Below, piece after piece: positions 17,801-24,833 of a DNA stretch of 53,091 bases. The stretch covers positions 1 through 53,091 of the forward strand of contig JAFZSR010000118.1 in assembly GCA_017619275.1 (NCBI GenBank), in the 5' to 3' direction. A model generated the notes under the pieces. The model saw only the letters and a list, made by a program, of their open reading frames with translations. It was not told where the DNA came from and searched no databases. A program made the translations under genes and the position numbers. This DNA comes from Prevotella sp. GTDB taxonomy: Bacteria; Bacteroidota; Bacteroidia; Bacteroidales; Bacteroidaceae. How positions within the stretch are numbered: the first letter of the stretch is position 1; each line of letters starts with the position of its first letter.

Positions 17801-17924
17801 GCGTCACGCGTTGCATCGGCACGGATTTAGGCTTCTCGCCGTCGTCCTGTGCCGTTGCCGTCAGGTTCACTGCCAGCGCCGTCAGCATCAATATGATGAT
17901 TCTCTTCATAAGTTTTTGCTTCAT
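14802..17924 (-). CDS. SusC/RagA-family TonB-dependent outer-membrane transporter
   Basis: The protein has 1040 residues. A signal peptide is followed by an acidic/charged stretch and a carboxypeptidase-regulatory-like domain (GTVSDTQGNALPGTAIRVRE). The plug domain comes next (SLDPSFVIDMNNINGSNPN, APLFILDGFETT, VTILKDGAAKAIYGSKASNG) and then the 22-strand barrel ending in SFSVTATF. It would import the cargo handed over by SusD using TonB energy. Two starts are possible, ATG at 17924 or 17909; both keep the signal peptide. A promoter lies 20 nt upstream, and this is the first gene of a six-gene minus-strand operon. No anti-sigma or hybrid two-component regulator is adjacent. Confidence 0.93.
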   Translation of the reverse strand: MKQKLMKRIIILMLTALAVNLTATAQDDGEKPKSVPMQRVTPQEEKGDIVLVEGTVSDTQGNALPGTAIRVRETKGGSTADDEGRFTLSIPRGKVSTVDFTFVGMKTGTRRYEGNRSYTGQRIVMQENTEIDEVVVTGLFDYKSSTFTGSTASYSQEDLKLVSSSNLLKSVQSLDPSFVIDMNNINGSNPNYMQDITIRGNASFGGLQGDYTGNPNAPLFILDGFETTQEQVFDLDINRVKSVTILKDGAAKAIYGSKASNGVIVVETIQPEAGRLRITYTGDMNIEAPDLTTYDLCNAEEKLQVEQNAGRYTSTVPYYQALLDEQRNAIAADIARGVDTYWLSQPLRTGVGHKHTAYMEGGTPEMRYSASLAYNQVTGVMKKSDRRTVSGNINLSYRYKKWMFRNSLSIAGNRADDSPYGSFSDYTSVNPYFRPTDESGKAQKVLGTYTWPGANGSTTTYYNPLYNATIGTKNFSKYNSLTENFYLEYRPNDDLRLTARLGYTHQNNKREDFYPGEHTRFYDWTGDRYFQRGSYYINNGESESLSLDATAHYSHRWDKHLLLTNAAYSLQTATSTAEGMTAWGFLNSHVDHITFAKQYAEGGKPSGSESTTRSLGLTGAVNYSYDERYLLDLSLRFNGSSVFGSDNRWGTFWSAGLGWNLHKEHFMDEAKWLTLCKLRITYGLTGNQNFSPYQAKATYKFYDNIVYDNIAGAYLMGMPNDNLKWQQTGDFTVGLDLGIRNRLNMRFDYYDSRTRDALIAMTIPTSTGFTSYMENLGNVENRGVEATASWRFLQRGQSFMSLTASIAHNENRVTKISDALSSFNREQDAAGTTSPIIRYEEGQSMSVIWAVRSLGIDPATGRELFLKKDGTTTTYDYTTDDYVASGDTNPKVHGTLGLNGEYQGAGLSLLFSYQMGGDYYNQTLVDRVENVNIAYNVDRRVFSDTWNNPGDVAKYKHISDTPTTTYASTRFVQRNNMLDLTTLSLYYDFKHRSWMRRSWLERLRLTLYVNDVFHLSSVKAERGLSYPYAHTYSFSVTATF

Positions 17925-17943
17925 AAAAGCATGAATATGGGTG

Positions 17944-17973
17944 CAAAATTACACATTTTTCGCGAAAAAACAA
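17944..17973 (-). promoter_or_regulatory. Promoter of the first SusCD operon
   Basis: On the minus strand, a -7 TAATTTTG (17944-17951) is separated by 19 bp from a -33 TTG (17971-17973, within TTTGCTTG). The distance to the ATG at 17924 is 19 nt. Confidence 0.65.
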
Positions 17974-18017
17974 GCAAAATGGCAAAAAAGACCAGTAGCC
18001 GCTATGAAAGATGTAAG

Positions 18018-18800
18018 TCAGGGGCATTTCTTCTCCTCAATAATTTCACCAGATGGCGTAATCAAAAAGGCCTTACGGCAATCCAGGTCTGCAAAAGACT
18101 TTTTTATGACAGCCTTCTTTTTCTGCTTTGTATGGCCAAAGACTTGATAGATTCCGTTGAATGATTTCGACTTTTTGTGTTCGTCCAAGTCTGCCCACAG
18201 ACATGACCCTGCCTCCGCTTCACCTCCACGCCGCTTGGTAACTTCCATCAGTGCATCATCTATAAAGGCTCCAAATGTTTCCATATCGCTCATCTTGGCG
18301 TTTAGGGCATTACATACGGACACGATATCAGTAGGCGTATCTGGAAAAAATTTCTTCCACCAAGACTCAACTATTCCTGCATGAGTGAAGATGAAGGCTT
18401 TTCCGTTCATCTCTGCTTGTGAAGCCATTGAGAACAGAGGCAGATTGTCGACGAGTAGCTGGTGAATGTATTCAGCATGGAGTGTGTCTTTTCTACTGAA
18501 CTTATAGAAATTGTCAAGATAATGAATCTCGTGATTGCCTATAAGTAGTGTGACCCTATCCCTGTTTGTCTGTTTGAAAGCTATGATGTCTTTGAAATTA
18601 GCCAAGGCTTCGTCTGGCGTGATATTCTCACTGGCGTATGGATCCAGGTAATCTCCTAGGAAAACGACGGGCAAGGAAGGATGCTTGTCTACTGCCTCTT
18701 TCCAGTACGTCCGTCCGTGTATGTCAGGGATTACAAGTATCTGTGCTGATATACATAAGGCAAACAGCAGCGCATAGCTTATTGTAATGATCTTCTTCAT
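18018..18800 (-). CDS. Periplasmic metallophosphoesterase (calcineurin-like)
   Basis: The protein has 260 residues. The signal peptide ends near ALCISAQ, so it acts outside the cytoplasm. The metal-binding motifs of calcineurin-like phosphoesterases occur in order: PDIHG (DxH) near residue 25, FLGDYLD (GDxxD) near 47, IGNHEIHYLD (GNHE) near 87, FTHAG near 135 and FGHT near 222. This arrangement resembles bacterial Ser/Thr-phosphatase-like or nucleotide phosphatases. The true substrate is unknown. It lies 36 nt after the SDR gene on the same strand and probably shares its transcript. Confidence 0.88.
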   Translation of the reverse strand: MKKIITISYALLFALCISAQILVIPDIHGRTYWKEAVDKHPSLPVVFLGDYLDPYASENITPDEALANFKDIIAFKQTNRDRVTLLIGNHEIHYLDNFYKFSRKDTLHAEYIHQLLVDNLPLFSMASQAEMNGKAFIFTHAGIVESWWKKFFPDTPTDIVSVCNALNAKMSDMETFGAFIDDALMEVTKRRGGEAEAGSCLWADLDEHKKSKSFNGIYQVFGHTKQKKKAVIKKSFADLDCRKAFLITPSGEIIEEKKCP

Positions 18801-18836
18801 ACCATGATTAATTTGGCAATTAAATGTCGATGGCTG

Positions 18837-19649
18837 TTAGAGCGCATGGCCGCCTGATACCTTTATAACCTGCCCTGTCAGCATCTTTGCCTTATCGCTG
18901 GCCAGAAACAGGATGGTTTCAGCAATGTCCTGTGGTTGGATCAATTTGCCCATCGGAATCAACGGTATGACTTCTTTTGCAAAGTCATCATCAATCCATC
19001 CGGTCTGAGTCGGACCAGGAGCCACACAGTTCACAGTAATACCATACTTAGCCACTTCAAGGGCGATGCTGCGGGTGAGTGCTTCCAAGGTAGCTTTGCT
19101 GGCTCCGTAGGTAATCTGTCCTGCAAAGACCTGTGCTGCATCGGTGGAAAGATTGATAATTCTGCCGTAATCGCCATGATGCTTGATGAATTCATGTGTC
19201 ATCAGAATACTTCCACGAACATTTACGGCAAAGGTATCGTCAATCACATTCTGAGTGATTTTCTCGATGGTGTCAAGTCCATCCATATCGCCATCTGCCG
19301 CATTGTTGACGAGAATATCAATTCTTCCGAATCGTTCCAGGACTGTGGAATAGATATCCCTTACAGATTGCTCATTGGAAATGTCGCTCTCGATAATCAG
19401 ATAGTCAGCATTCATGTCGTTGAGTTTGCTTTCCACGACATCTGCATTCCCTGCATTTGCCTGGAAGTATCTGTCAGCCCCGTTCCTGTCAGTCTTTGTC
19501 TCGTCGAAGGTCCTTGGGATTCTCTTATAAACCAAGACCACCTTAGCCCCTTCACGAGCAAATGCAAAAGCTGTGGCAGCTCCAATTCCCTGTGGGTTGT
19601 TCGCTCCCGTAATCAGGGCGACTTTGTCCTTTATTCCGTAATCAACCAT
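18837..19649 (-). CDS. SDR-family NAD(P)-dependent oxidoreductase
   Basis: The protein has 270 residues from the ATG at 19649; a TTG at 19658 would add three. It has the Rossmann motif TGANNPQGIGAA near residue 15, the NNAADG segment in place of NNAG, a catalytic serine in NLSTDAAQ, and the YGASK active site (Tyr-x3-Lys). The C-terminus (MLTGQVIKVSGGHAL) matches 3-oxoacyl-ACP-reductase-like SDRs. The TGANNPQGIG spelling is seen in SDRs of Firmicutes and Bacteroidetes with unassigned substrates. It sits between GNAT and metallophosphatase genes in a compact minus-strand set. Confidence 0.9.
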   Translation of the reverse strand: MVDYGIKDKVALITGANNPQGIGAATAFAFAREGAKVVLVYKRIPRTFDETKTDRNGADRYFQANAGNADVVESKLNDMNADYLIIESDISNEQSVRDIYSTVLERFGRIDILVNNAADGDMDGLDTIEKITQNVIDDTFAVNVRGSILMTHEFIKHHGDYGRIINLSTDAAQVFAGQITYGASKATLEALTRSIALEVAKYGITVNCVAPGPTQTGWIDDDFAKEVIPLIPMGKLIQPQDIAETILFLASDKAKMLTGQVIKVSGGHAL

Positions 19650-19677
19650 ATCATTCAACTCGATATTTGAGGTAGTC

Positions 19678-20169
19678 TTACTTCAATTCAATATAGTGAG
19701 GGACAATGTCCTCATAATGCCCATCATTCATGCGGAAACCGCAAGGGATGGTGCCAAGCCGATGGAATCCCACTCGCTCATAGAGGTGCAAGGCATGGGT
19801 GTTGGTGGCAACAACGGCATTGAACTGAAGGATGCTGAATCCATGCGCTGCTCCTTGTTTCAGAGAGTCCTTTACCAGCTTTTCGCCGATGTGCAGCCCT
19901 CTTTGTCCTTCCTTCACGGCATAGCTTGTATTGCAGATATGACCGCAACGCCCAATATTGTTCGGATGAAGGATGTACAGGCCGACAATTTCGGAATTCT
20001 CTGTATCGACAGCAATCCCGGTGTACGTCTGAATAGTAAAAAAGTCATTGGCAGTTTCCTCCGTCAATTCCTCTTCTTGTGGGAATGCGACACCCTCGCG
20101 GACTACAGTATTCCATATCTCCATTGCTTCTGGCATATCTGCCAAAGTATATTTCCTAACAATTATCAT
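19678..20169 (-). CDS. GNAT-family N-acetyltransferase
   Basis: The protein has 163 residues. The start is the ATG at 20169 (MIIVRKYTLADMPEAMEIW), a typical GNAT opening; the frame extends further upstream but those codons overlap the end of GH115 and look unlike protein. Acetyl-CoA binding is suggested by the EGQRGLHIGEKLVKDSL segment (Q/RxxGxG/A type) and by NTHALHLYERVGFHRLG near the end. It resembles acetyltransferases of the phosphinothricin/amino-acid type. The substrate is unknown. It is followed 28 nt later by the SDR. Confidence 0.85.
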   Translation of the reverse strand: MIIVRKYTLADMPEAMEIWNTVVREGVAFPQEEELTEETANDFFTIQTYTGIAVDTENSEIVGLYILHPNNIGRCGHICNTSYAVKEGQRGLHIGEKLVKDSLKQGAAHGFSILQFNAVVATNTHALHLYERVGFHRLGTIPCGFRMNDGHYEDIVPHYIELK

Positions 20170-20248
20170 TTTAGAAAAGTTTGAAAGTCCCTCGGTAACG
20201 ATTAAAAACGTTGGGCAGTAGCCGCCATCTTTCTCTTCGCCCCTTGGG

Positions 20249-22666
20249 TTATTGATATGTAATCTTCTGAATGATTTGGCCAGGGTCGACGATGGTGATG
20301 GTGATGGTGTGCTGTGGCCGAGCGGTGTCGAGTGGCAGTGTGAGCAAGAACTCTTTACGGTTTTCGAGCACTTGCAGCTTCCACTCAGGTCCCCATTCCT
20401 TGAATTTGTTCTCGCAGATGGTGGGTGTGCCACCATCCACGCTCACGGCGAAGCGGTTGCTGAGGTCGGTGGCGACGGGCCACAGGGGAACTACGGAGAT
20501 GCAGAGCGAGATGGACTCAGCATTCTTGGGCAGTGTGCCGGCAGGGATGGCGATGTCGATGCTGGCAGGTTTGTTCAAGTCGAGCGGCTGCCCCAACTGC
20601 AGGGCTTTCCAATCGGTGCCAATACCGTCGAGCAGACGGAAAGGCGCTCCGACGGTGAGCGACGCCAAGTCGATTTGGTGTCGCAGCTCGGGATGCCTCT
20701 GGCTGTCGGGCAAACGATAAGCCTTGGTGGGCTTGTCGGTGTATTCCGGCATCTGGTGGTAGCGAGCCGTATAGCCTGGTGGCACTTGCGAAATCATTTG
20801 GTTCCACTTGCCATCCAATTGTGTGTTGTAGCGCTCCATCAGCCGTTCTATCTGTCGGCAGGCTTCTTTCGACAGCTCGGCATAGACGGCGTTGCCCGTT
20901 TCGTGGTTCCTCTGAGCATAGAGGAACTTGCGGTTCATCTGGTAGGCGGAATGCACGGCATAGCCCAGCATCTCGAAGAGGGCGGGGCGCTGCTCGGATG
21001 TCAATTGGCACTCGATGGCGTCGTAGGCGTCGCAGATGTTTTGGTAGTCGGTGAGCCGCTGCTGCGCCGTACCCGTCAGGAACGAGAAGTCGGTGTCGTG
21101 CAGACGGTTGTTCTCGTTGCTGTCCCACTCCATCTCATAACCCATGAATTCGGGCTTGCGTTGCCAAGCCAGCCGATAGTAGTTGTCGAGGATGAACTGG
21201 AACGTTAGCAGGTGCTCCTGTCCGAAGAGCTTGGCCAGCCATTGGGCTTGACAGGTGTTTGCGTTGTCGTAGCCGAACGATTGGAAGTCGTAGGCCATGT
21301 CGAAGAACATCTGCATCTCTATCTCCATGGGCTTAATGTCGCCCACGTTGAGCAGCCAGTAGCGGTCGGCACCGGCGGAATATGCCTTCAGCAGCTCTTC
21401 GTACATGAGCATGGGGGCGGTGGTGGCAATCCACAGGTTGTCGTGGGGTGTGCCCAGATAGGAGATGTGATAGTACACACCGCTGTGACCGCTACGCCGC
21501 TGCTCTGCCGCATTGCTCACGCGCTTCATGTAGCCGTAGTTGTCGTCGGGCCACACCAGGGTGATGTCGTCGGGCACGCGCAGCCCGGCGTCGTAGATGT
21601 CGAGCGTCTCTTTGTAGGGTACGAAGATTTGTGGCAGTTTGGTGGCTTTTCGGCCTTTGTATTTTTCCAGTATTTCGCGCTGGTTGGCAAACACCTTTTC
21701 CAGCGTGCGAGCGCGGTCGGTGGGGTCGGTGCTTCCCTTCATTGCCTCGTCGTGCAGTCCGCGCATGCCCATGGTGTAGATGTTGTCGAAGGCGGCGGTC
21801 TCGCGTATGCGGTCGTCGAGCTTCTTCAGGATAGTAGCGCTGTTGGTCTCGTAGTTCCACTCTCCGTCGCGGTCTTTGTTCCACTCCGACGGCGCGGCGT
21901 TGTTGAAGAGCAGTGGCTCGCAGTGGCTGGTGGTGATCATGATGCCCCACTTGTCGGCCATCAGCTGGCTCTCTGGGTGGCTGTAGAAGGCGCCTGTGCA
22001 GCTGTGCATGGCAGGAGCCAGCATGTTTCCTTTCAGGCGCAGGATGAGTTCGCACACGCGGTCGTAGGTCTTGGGGCCTATGTCGCCCAGCTCTTTCTCG
22101 AAGTTCTGCGCCGCCCACGTTTTCAATCCCCAGTCTTCGTCGTTGATGAAGATGCCGCGATACTTCACGCTGGGCGAGGGGCTGACGCAGTTCTCGGCAT
22201 AGTGGAAGACGCTGCTGTTGGTCTTGTCTATGGGCACGTCGGCAAACCAGTACCAGGGATTCACGCCTATGGCCTCGCTGACGTGCAGCGTGCCGTAGGC
22301 CAGTCCACGGGCATCCGAGCCGGTGATGTAGAGGTTGCCGCCGCTGGTGTCGATGGCATAGCGCTCCCAGGTGTTGCGCAGTTCGCGGTGGCGGCCCGTC
22401 TGCTTCACCGTGCCCAGGTAGACGCTAGGGGTGCCCACCTTCCGCGTACCGATGGGTGGCCTTGTCCCTGTCACGCGCTCAATGTCGTCGGCCAGCACTT
22501 GCGCCATCTGCTTCACCAGCGGTGCGTCACTTTCGTTGTAAACGATGGTAGCCTTTGTCAGGTCTACGGTGGCATTGCGCTCTTGGCCGATGGCCCATGC
22601 AGCCATCAGGAGCCATACCATGCAAAGGGTCAATCTCCTTTGAACTGTGAATATCTGTCTGTCCAT
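20249..22666 (-). CDS. GH115 alpha-glucuronidase
   Basis: The protein has 805 residues from the ATG at 22666; two earlier ATGs in frame precede a non-signal sequence. The signal peptide ends near WAIGQ. The family-typical blocks are present: GSDARGLAYGTLHVSEAIGV, WYWFADVP, KYRGIFINDEDWGL, RLKGNMLAPAMH, LVWPDDNYGYMKR, GVYYHISYLGTPHDNLWI, YWLLNVGDIKPMEIE, and a C-terminal beta-sandwich. GH115 enzymes remove (4-O-methyl-)glucuronic acid from glucuronoxylan side chains, including internal ones. The length is typical. I did not pinpoint the catalytic acids. It is not in an operon with the SusC/SusD pairs, but together with CE8 and the beta-helix lipoprotein it points to plant cell-wall use. Confidence 0.88.
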   Translation of the reverse strand: MDRQIFTVQRRLTLCMVWLLMAAWAIGQERNATVDLTKATIVYNESDAPLVKQMAQVLADDIERVTGTRPPIGTRKVGTPSVYLGTVKQTGRHRELRNTWERYAIDTSGGNLYITGSDARGLAYGTLHVSEAIGVNPWYWFADVPIDKTNSSVFHYAENCVSPSPSVKYRGIFINDEDWGLKTWAAQNFEKELGDIGPKTYDRVCELILRLKGNMLAPAMHSCTGAFYSHPESQLMADKWGIMITTSHCEPLLFNNAAPSEWNKDRDGEWNYETNSATILKKLDDRIRETAAFDNIYTMGMRGLHDEAMKGSTDPTDRARTLEKVFANQREILEKYKGRKATKLPQIFVPYKETLDIYDAGLRVPDDITLVWPDDNYGYMKRVSNAAEQRRSGHSGVYYHISYLGTPHDNLWIATTAPMLMYEELLKAYSAGADRYWLLNVGDIKPMEIEMQMFFDMAYDFQSFGYDNANTCQAQWLAKLFGQEHLLTFQFILDNYYRLAWQRKPEFMGYEMEWDSNENNRLHDTDFSFLTGTAQQRLTDYQNICDAYDAIECQLTSEQRPALFEMLGYAVHSAYQMNRKFLYAQRNHETGNAVYAELSKEACRQIERLMERYNTQLDGKWNQMISQVPPGYTARYHQMPEYTDKPTKAYRLPDSQRHPELRHQIDLASLTVGAPFRLLDGIGTDWKALQLGQPLDLNKPASIDIAIPAGTLPKNAESISLCISVVPLWPVATDLSNRFAVSVDGGTPTICENKFKEWGPEWKLQVLENRKEFLLTLPLDTARPQHTITITIVDPGQIIQKITYQ

Positions 22667-22677
22667 ATTTTTGGCTA

Positions 22678-22685
22678 CAAAGATA
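22678..22685 (-). promoter_or_regulatory. Putative -7 box (TATCTTTG) of GH115
   Basis: The box matches TAnnTTTG on the minus strand but lies only 11 nt before the chosen ATG. The transcript would then have a leader of only a few nucleotides. No clear -33 element was seen. Confidence 0.35.
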
Positions 22686-22781
22686 CTCATTTTTCGGTAG
22701 AAAAAAGTGATGAATATCAACTTTTTAATTGGTGAGCATCAGCTTTCTTGCCCAAATAGCACAAAATTTCCTTCCAGATGG

Positions 22782-22810
22782 TTGTTTTTGAACGTTTTTT
22801 ACTATTTTTG
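22782..22810 (+). promoter_or_regulatory. Promoter of the GH3 gene
   Basis: A -33 TTG (22782-22784) and a -7 TATTTTTG (22803-22810) are 18 bp apart. They lie 42 nt before the ATG at 22853 that opens the interrupted lipoprotein signal. Confidence 0.5.
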
Positions 22811-22852
22811 CGGCGTTTTTTAAAGATTGTTCAGATTGATTCAGCCATTAAA

Positions 22853-22990
22853 ATGAGAGTTAAGAAACAGACATTGTTGGCCGACGCCGTGGTTCGCTAA
22901 CTCATTACCGCAGTCATTTTTACCAGTGGCCTCATACTGGCCTCATGTAGCGATGATAATGATGATTCGGGGGCATCAAGCACCGTCAAG
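22853..22990 (+). pseudogene. Lipoprotein signal of GH3 interrupted by an in-frame TAA
   Basis: In frame with the GH3 domain, the ATG at 22853 gives MRVKKQTLLADAVVR and then a TAA stop at 22898-22900. After the stop the same frame continues LITAVIFTSGLILASCSDDND, a perfect hydrophobic core and lipobox (LASC) followed by the acidic linker typical of surface lipoproteins. No ATG, GTG or TTG lies between the stop and the lipobox. Either this strain has lost normal export of the enzyme, or the base is a sequencing error, or a rare start such as ATT is used. Confidence 0.75.
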
Positions 22991-24079
22991 GTGGAAGCGC
23001 AGTTGCAGAAGATGACGCTGCGCGAAAAGGTGGGACAACTGTTCTTCGTACGTCCCGAGGTGCTTGACACCACCATCCATTATGGCCATACAGGCGGAAT
23101 AGATTCCAGTACCGTAGACCTCACACAGATCAGGCTACATGCTGTGAACGCCACGATGCTGGCCGTGAACGAGAAATACCCCGTGGGCGGCATCATCCTC
23201 TACGCCCACAATATTGAAGACGAGGCGCAGCTGGCGACCTTCATCCCTCAAATCCGTCATCTGAAAGGCTCGCCCTTGCTCTGCATCGACGAAGAGGGAG
23301 GACGTGTGGCACGCATCGGCAACAATCCTAATTTCAACGTGGAGAAATTTGTGTCGATGGATTCCATCGGCCAGACAGGCGACCCTGCCAATGCCTACCA
23401 CTGTGGCAACACCATTGGCGCCTATCTCAAGCGGTATGGCTTCGACATCGACTTCGCCCCAGTGGCCGATGCGAACACCAATCCCGAGAACATCGTCATA
23501 GGCAAGCGAGCCTTTAACGACGATCCTGCCGTGGCCGCCCCGATGGTGACCAACTACTTGCAGGGCTTGAAGGATGCCGGCATCACCGGCTGTATCAAGC
23601 ACTTCCCTGGTCATGGCGATACCAAGGCCGACACCCACTACGGCTACGCCCAGAGCTTGAAGACTTGGGATGAGATGATGAACTGCGAGATGATTACCTT
23701 CAAAGCAGGCATAGAGTGGGGGTGCCAGCTCGTTATGACCGCCCATATCGGTACGCCTAATGTTACTGGAACGGATATTCCGGCCACCATGTCGTCGGTC
23801 ATCTTGCAGGACCTGCTGCGCGGTGCGCTGGGCTATCAGAACATCATCATCACCGATGCTATGGAGATGGGGGCCATTACGCAGCAGTACACCAGCGCCG
23901 AGGCCGCTGTGGGCTGTATAGTAGCCGGTGCCGACATCGTTCTTGGTCCGCAGAATTTCATCGAAGCTTTCGATGCCGTGGTGAAGGCTGTAGAGAATGG
24001 CGTCATCACCAAGGAACGATTAGACCAAAGTGTCCGCCGCATACTGAGACTCAAAGAAGGAAAAGGGGAGATTTTCTGA
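22991..24079 (+). CDS. GH3 beta-N-acetylhexosaminidase-like (NagZ-type)
   Basis: The intact GH3 catalytic domain has 362 residues from the GTG at 22991, but the natural gene almost certainly began at 22853 (see the interrupted signal). Seen motifs are LREKVGQLFFV at the start, GGIILYAHNI, LLCIDEEGGRVARI, DFAPVADANTNP, IGKRAFNDDP, then KHFPGHGDTKADTHYG, the loop carrying the His/Asp general acid/base pair of NagZ-type enzymes, and IITDAMEMGAI, which contains the nucleophile aspartate. These enzymes release N-acetylglucosamine from peptidoglycan fragments or chitin-like glycans. As it stands, translation from 22991 would give a cytoplasmic protein without a lipid anchor. It stands alone on the plus strand between minus-strand genes. 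Confidence 0.85.
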   Translation: MEAQLQKMTLREKVGQLFFVRPEVLDTTIHYGHTGGIDSSTVDLTQIRLHAVNATMLAVNEKYPVGGIILYAHNIEDEAQLATFIPQIRHLKGSPLLCIDEEGGRVARIGNNPNFNVEKFVSMDSIGQTGDPANAYHCGNTIGAYLKRYGFDIDFAPVADANTNPENIVIGKRAFNDDPAVAAPMVTNYLQGLKDAGITGCIKHFPGHGDTKADTHYGYAQSLKTWDEMMNCEMITFKAGIEWGCQLVMTAHIGTPNVTGTDIPATMSSVILQDLLRGALGYQNIIITDAMEMGAITQQYTSAEAAVGCIVAGADIVLGPQNFIEAFDAVVKAVENGVITKERLDQSVRRILRLKEGKGEIF

Positions 24080-24120
24080 AGCTTTCAGTAGGCTCTCTGT
24101 AAGGGGGTTACGCCTTTCTG

Positions 24121-24178
24121 AATTTTGGTAACGACTTTTTGAAAAACGGTAACGACTTTTGAAAAAATCTCGTACGAC
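24121..24178 (+). repeat. Repeat R2, copy A
   Basis: About 58 bp are the reverse complement, with few differences, of 30417-30474. The repeat contains the 17-19-nt unit GGTAACGACTTTTTGAAAAA twice in tandem and ends in AATCTCGTACG. It encodes a Lys/Val/Phe-rich peptide on the minus strand only by virtue of the repeat. Confidence 0.8.
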
Positions 24179-24239
24179 ATTTTTTTGCACCTGACAGAGG
24201 TCAGAATCGTCGCACCCTGAATGGCTGTCTTGTTGTATT

Positions 24240-24271
24240 GCTGTCCGCTAAAAATCGGTTTAGCGGACAGC
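24240..24271. other. Perfect 13-bp hairpin
   Basis: GCTGTCCGCTAAA at 24240-24252 pairs exactly with 24259-24271 around a 6-nt loop (AATCGG). No T-run follows on either strand, so it is not a classical terminator. It could be a bidirectional RNA-stabilising hairpin between the convergent GH3 and lipoprotein genes, or a protein-binding site. Confidence 0.6.
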
Positions 24272-24334
24272 ATTTCGACTCAGAGCGAAACACCTTCAGT
24301 CAAGGGCACAAGAAAATCGGCAGCGAGAACAAAA

Positions 24335-24368
24335 AAGAGGTGAACACCACGGATGGTGTCCACCTCTT
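24335..24368 (-). terminator. Rho-independent terminator of the acidic lipoprotein gene
   Basis: The stem AAGAGGTG-x-ACACCA pairs with TGGTGT-x-CACCTCTT (one mismatch, 4-nt loop) and runs into six T residues on the minus strand. It lies 26 bp after the stop at 24395. Confidence 0.85.
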
Positions 24369-24394
24369 ACTCTTATTAAAAAGGGTAGGCGGAA

Positions 24395-24769
24395 TTACTC
24401 CTCAACCTCTTCTTCCACTTCCTCAGCGGCCTCTTCGAGAGCCTCCTCAACCTGAGCCTGAATCAGGGCAGCAGCCTTCTCGCAGGTCTCGTTGAACTTG
24501 TTGGTCATGGTGGTCAAGCTGTCAGCAATCTCCTTTGAGTACTGATCCTGATACTTGGTCATCTCCTGAACAGCAGCCTGGAAATCCTGAACGGCAGCCT
24601 TGTAATCCTCAACAGACTCGAACTCGTCAACGGCCTCAATGGTGCAAACGCCAGCAGCCTTCTCCTTAACGACATTCCATGCCTTCTGAGCCTCGGGACT
24701 CATTGACTTACCACAAGAAGCAAAAATCATAGAACCGGCAACAATTGCCATGAAAAACATTTTTTTCAT
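24395..24769 (-). CDS. Small lipoprotein with Glu-rich C-terminal tail (paralogue A)
   Basis: The protein has 124 residues. The lipobox IFASC at residues 15-19 would leave a lipid-anchored protein of about 105 residues. The body is helical (MSPEAQKAWNVVKEKAAGV, then FESVEDYKAAVQDFQAAVQ) and the last 20 residues are almost all Glu with a few Ala and Val. It is clearly related to the next gene upstream in sequence order and domain layout, so a tandem duplication took place. No family function was recognised. It is separated from its paralogue by 64 bp and followed by a strong terminator. Confidence 0.8.
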   Translation of the reverse strand: MKKMFFMAIVAGSMIFASCGKSMSPEAQKAWNVVKEKAAGVCTIEAVDEFESVEDYKAAVQDFQAAVQEMTKYQDQYSKEIADSLTTMTNKFNETCEKAAALIQAQVEEALEEAAEEVEEEVEE

Positions 24770-24833
24770 TTTTGTAAAAATATTAAATTAGTGATACAAT
24801 AAAAATTTCGTGATATGATAAGCGGGTAAAGGA

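Larger units (their letters stand above)
24080..24394. other. Gene-free interval with repeat R2, a perfect hairpin and a terminator
   Basis: This interval holds copy A of repeat R2, a 13-bp perfect hairpin at 24240-24271 and the terminator of the acidic lipoprotein gene. A 62-codon minus-strand frame (24085-24273) crosses R2 and half of the hairpin, and I do not regard it as a gene. Confidence 0.6.

Noticed and set aside
24085-24273. A 62-codon minus-strand frame
   Set aside because: It is built from repeat R2 and half of the 24240-24271 hairpin; no independent coding signal.
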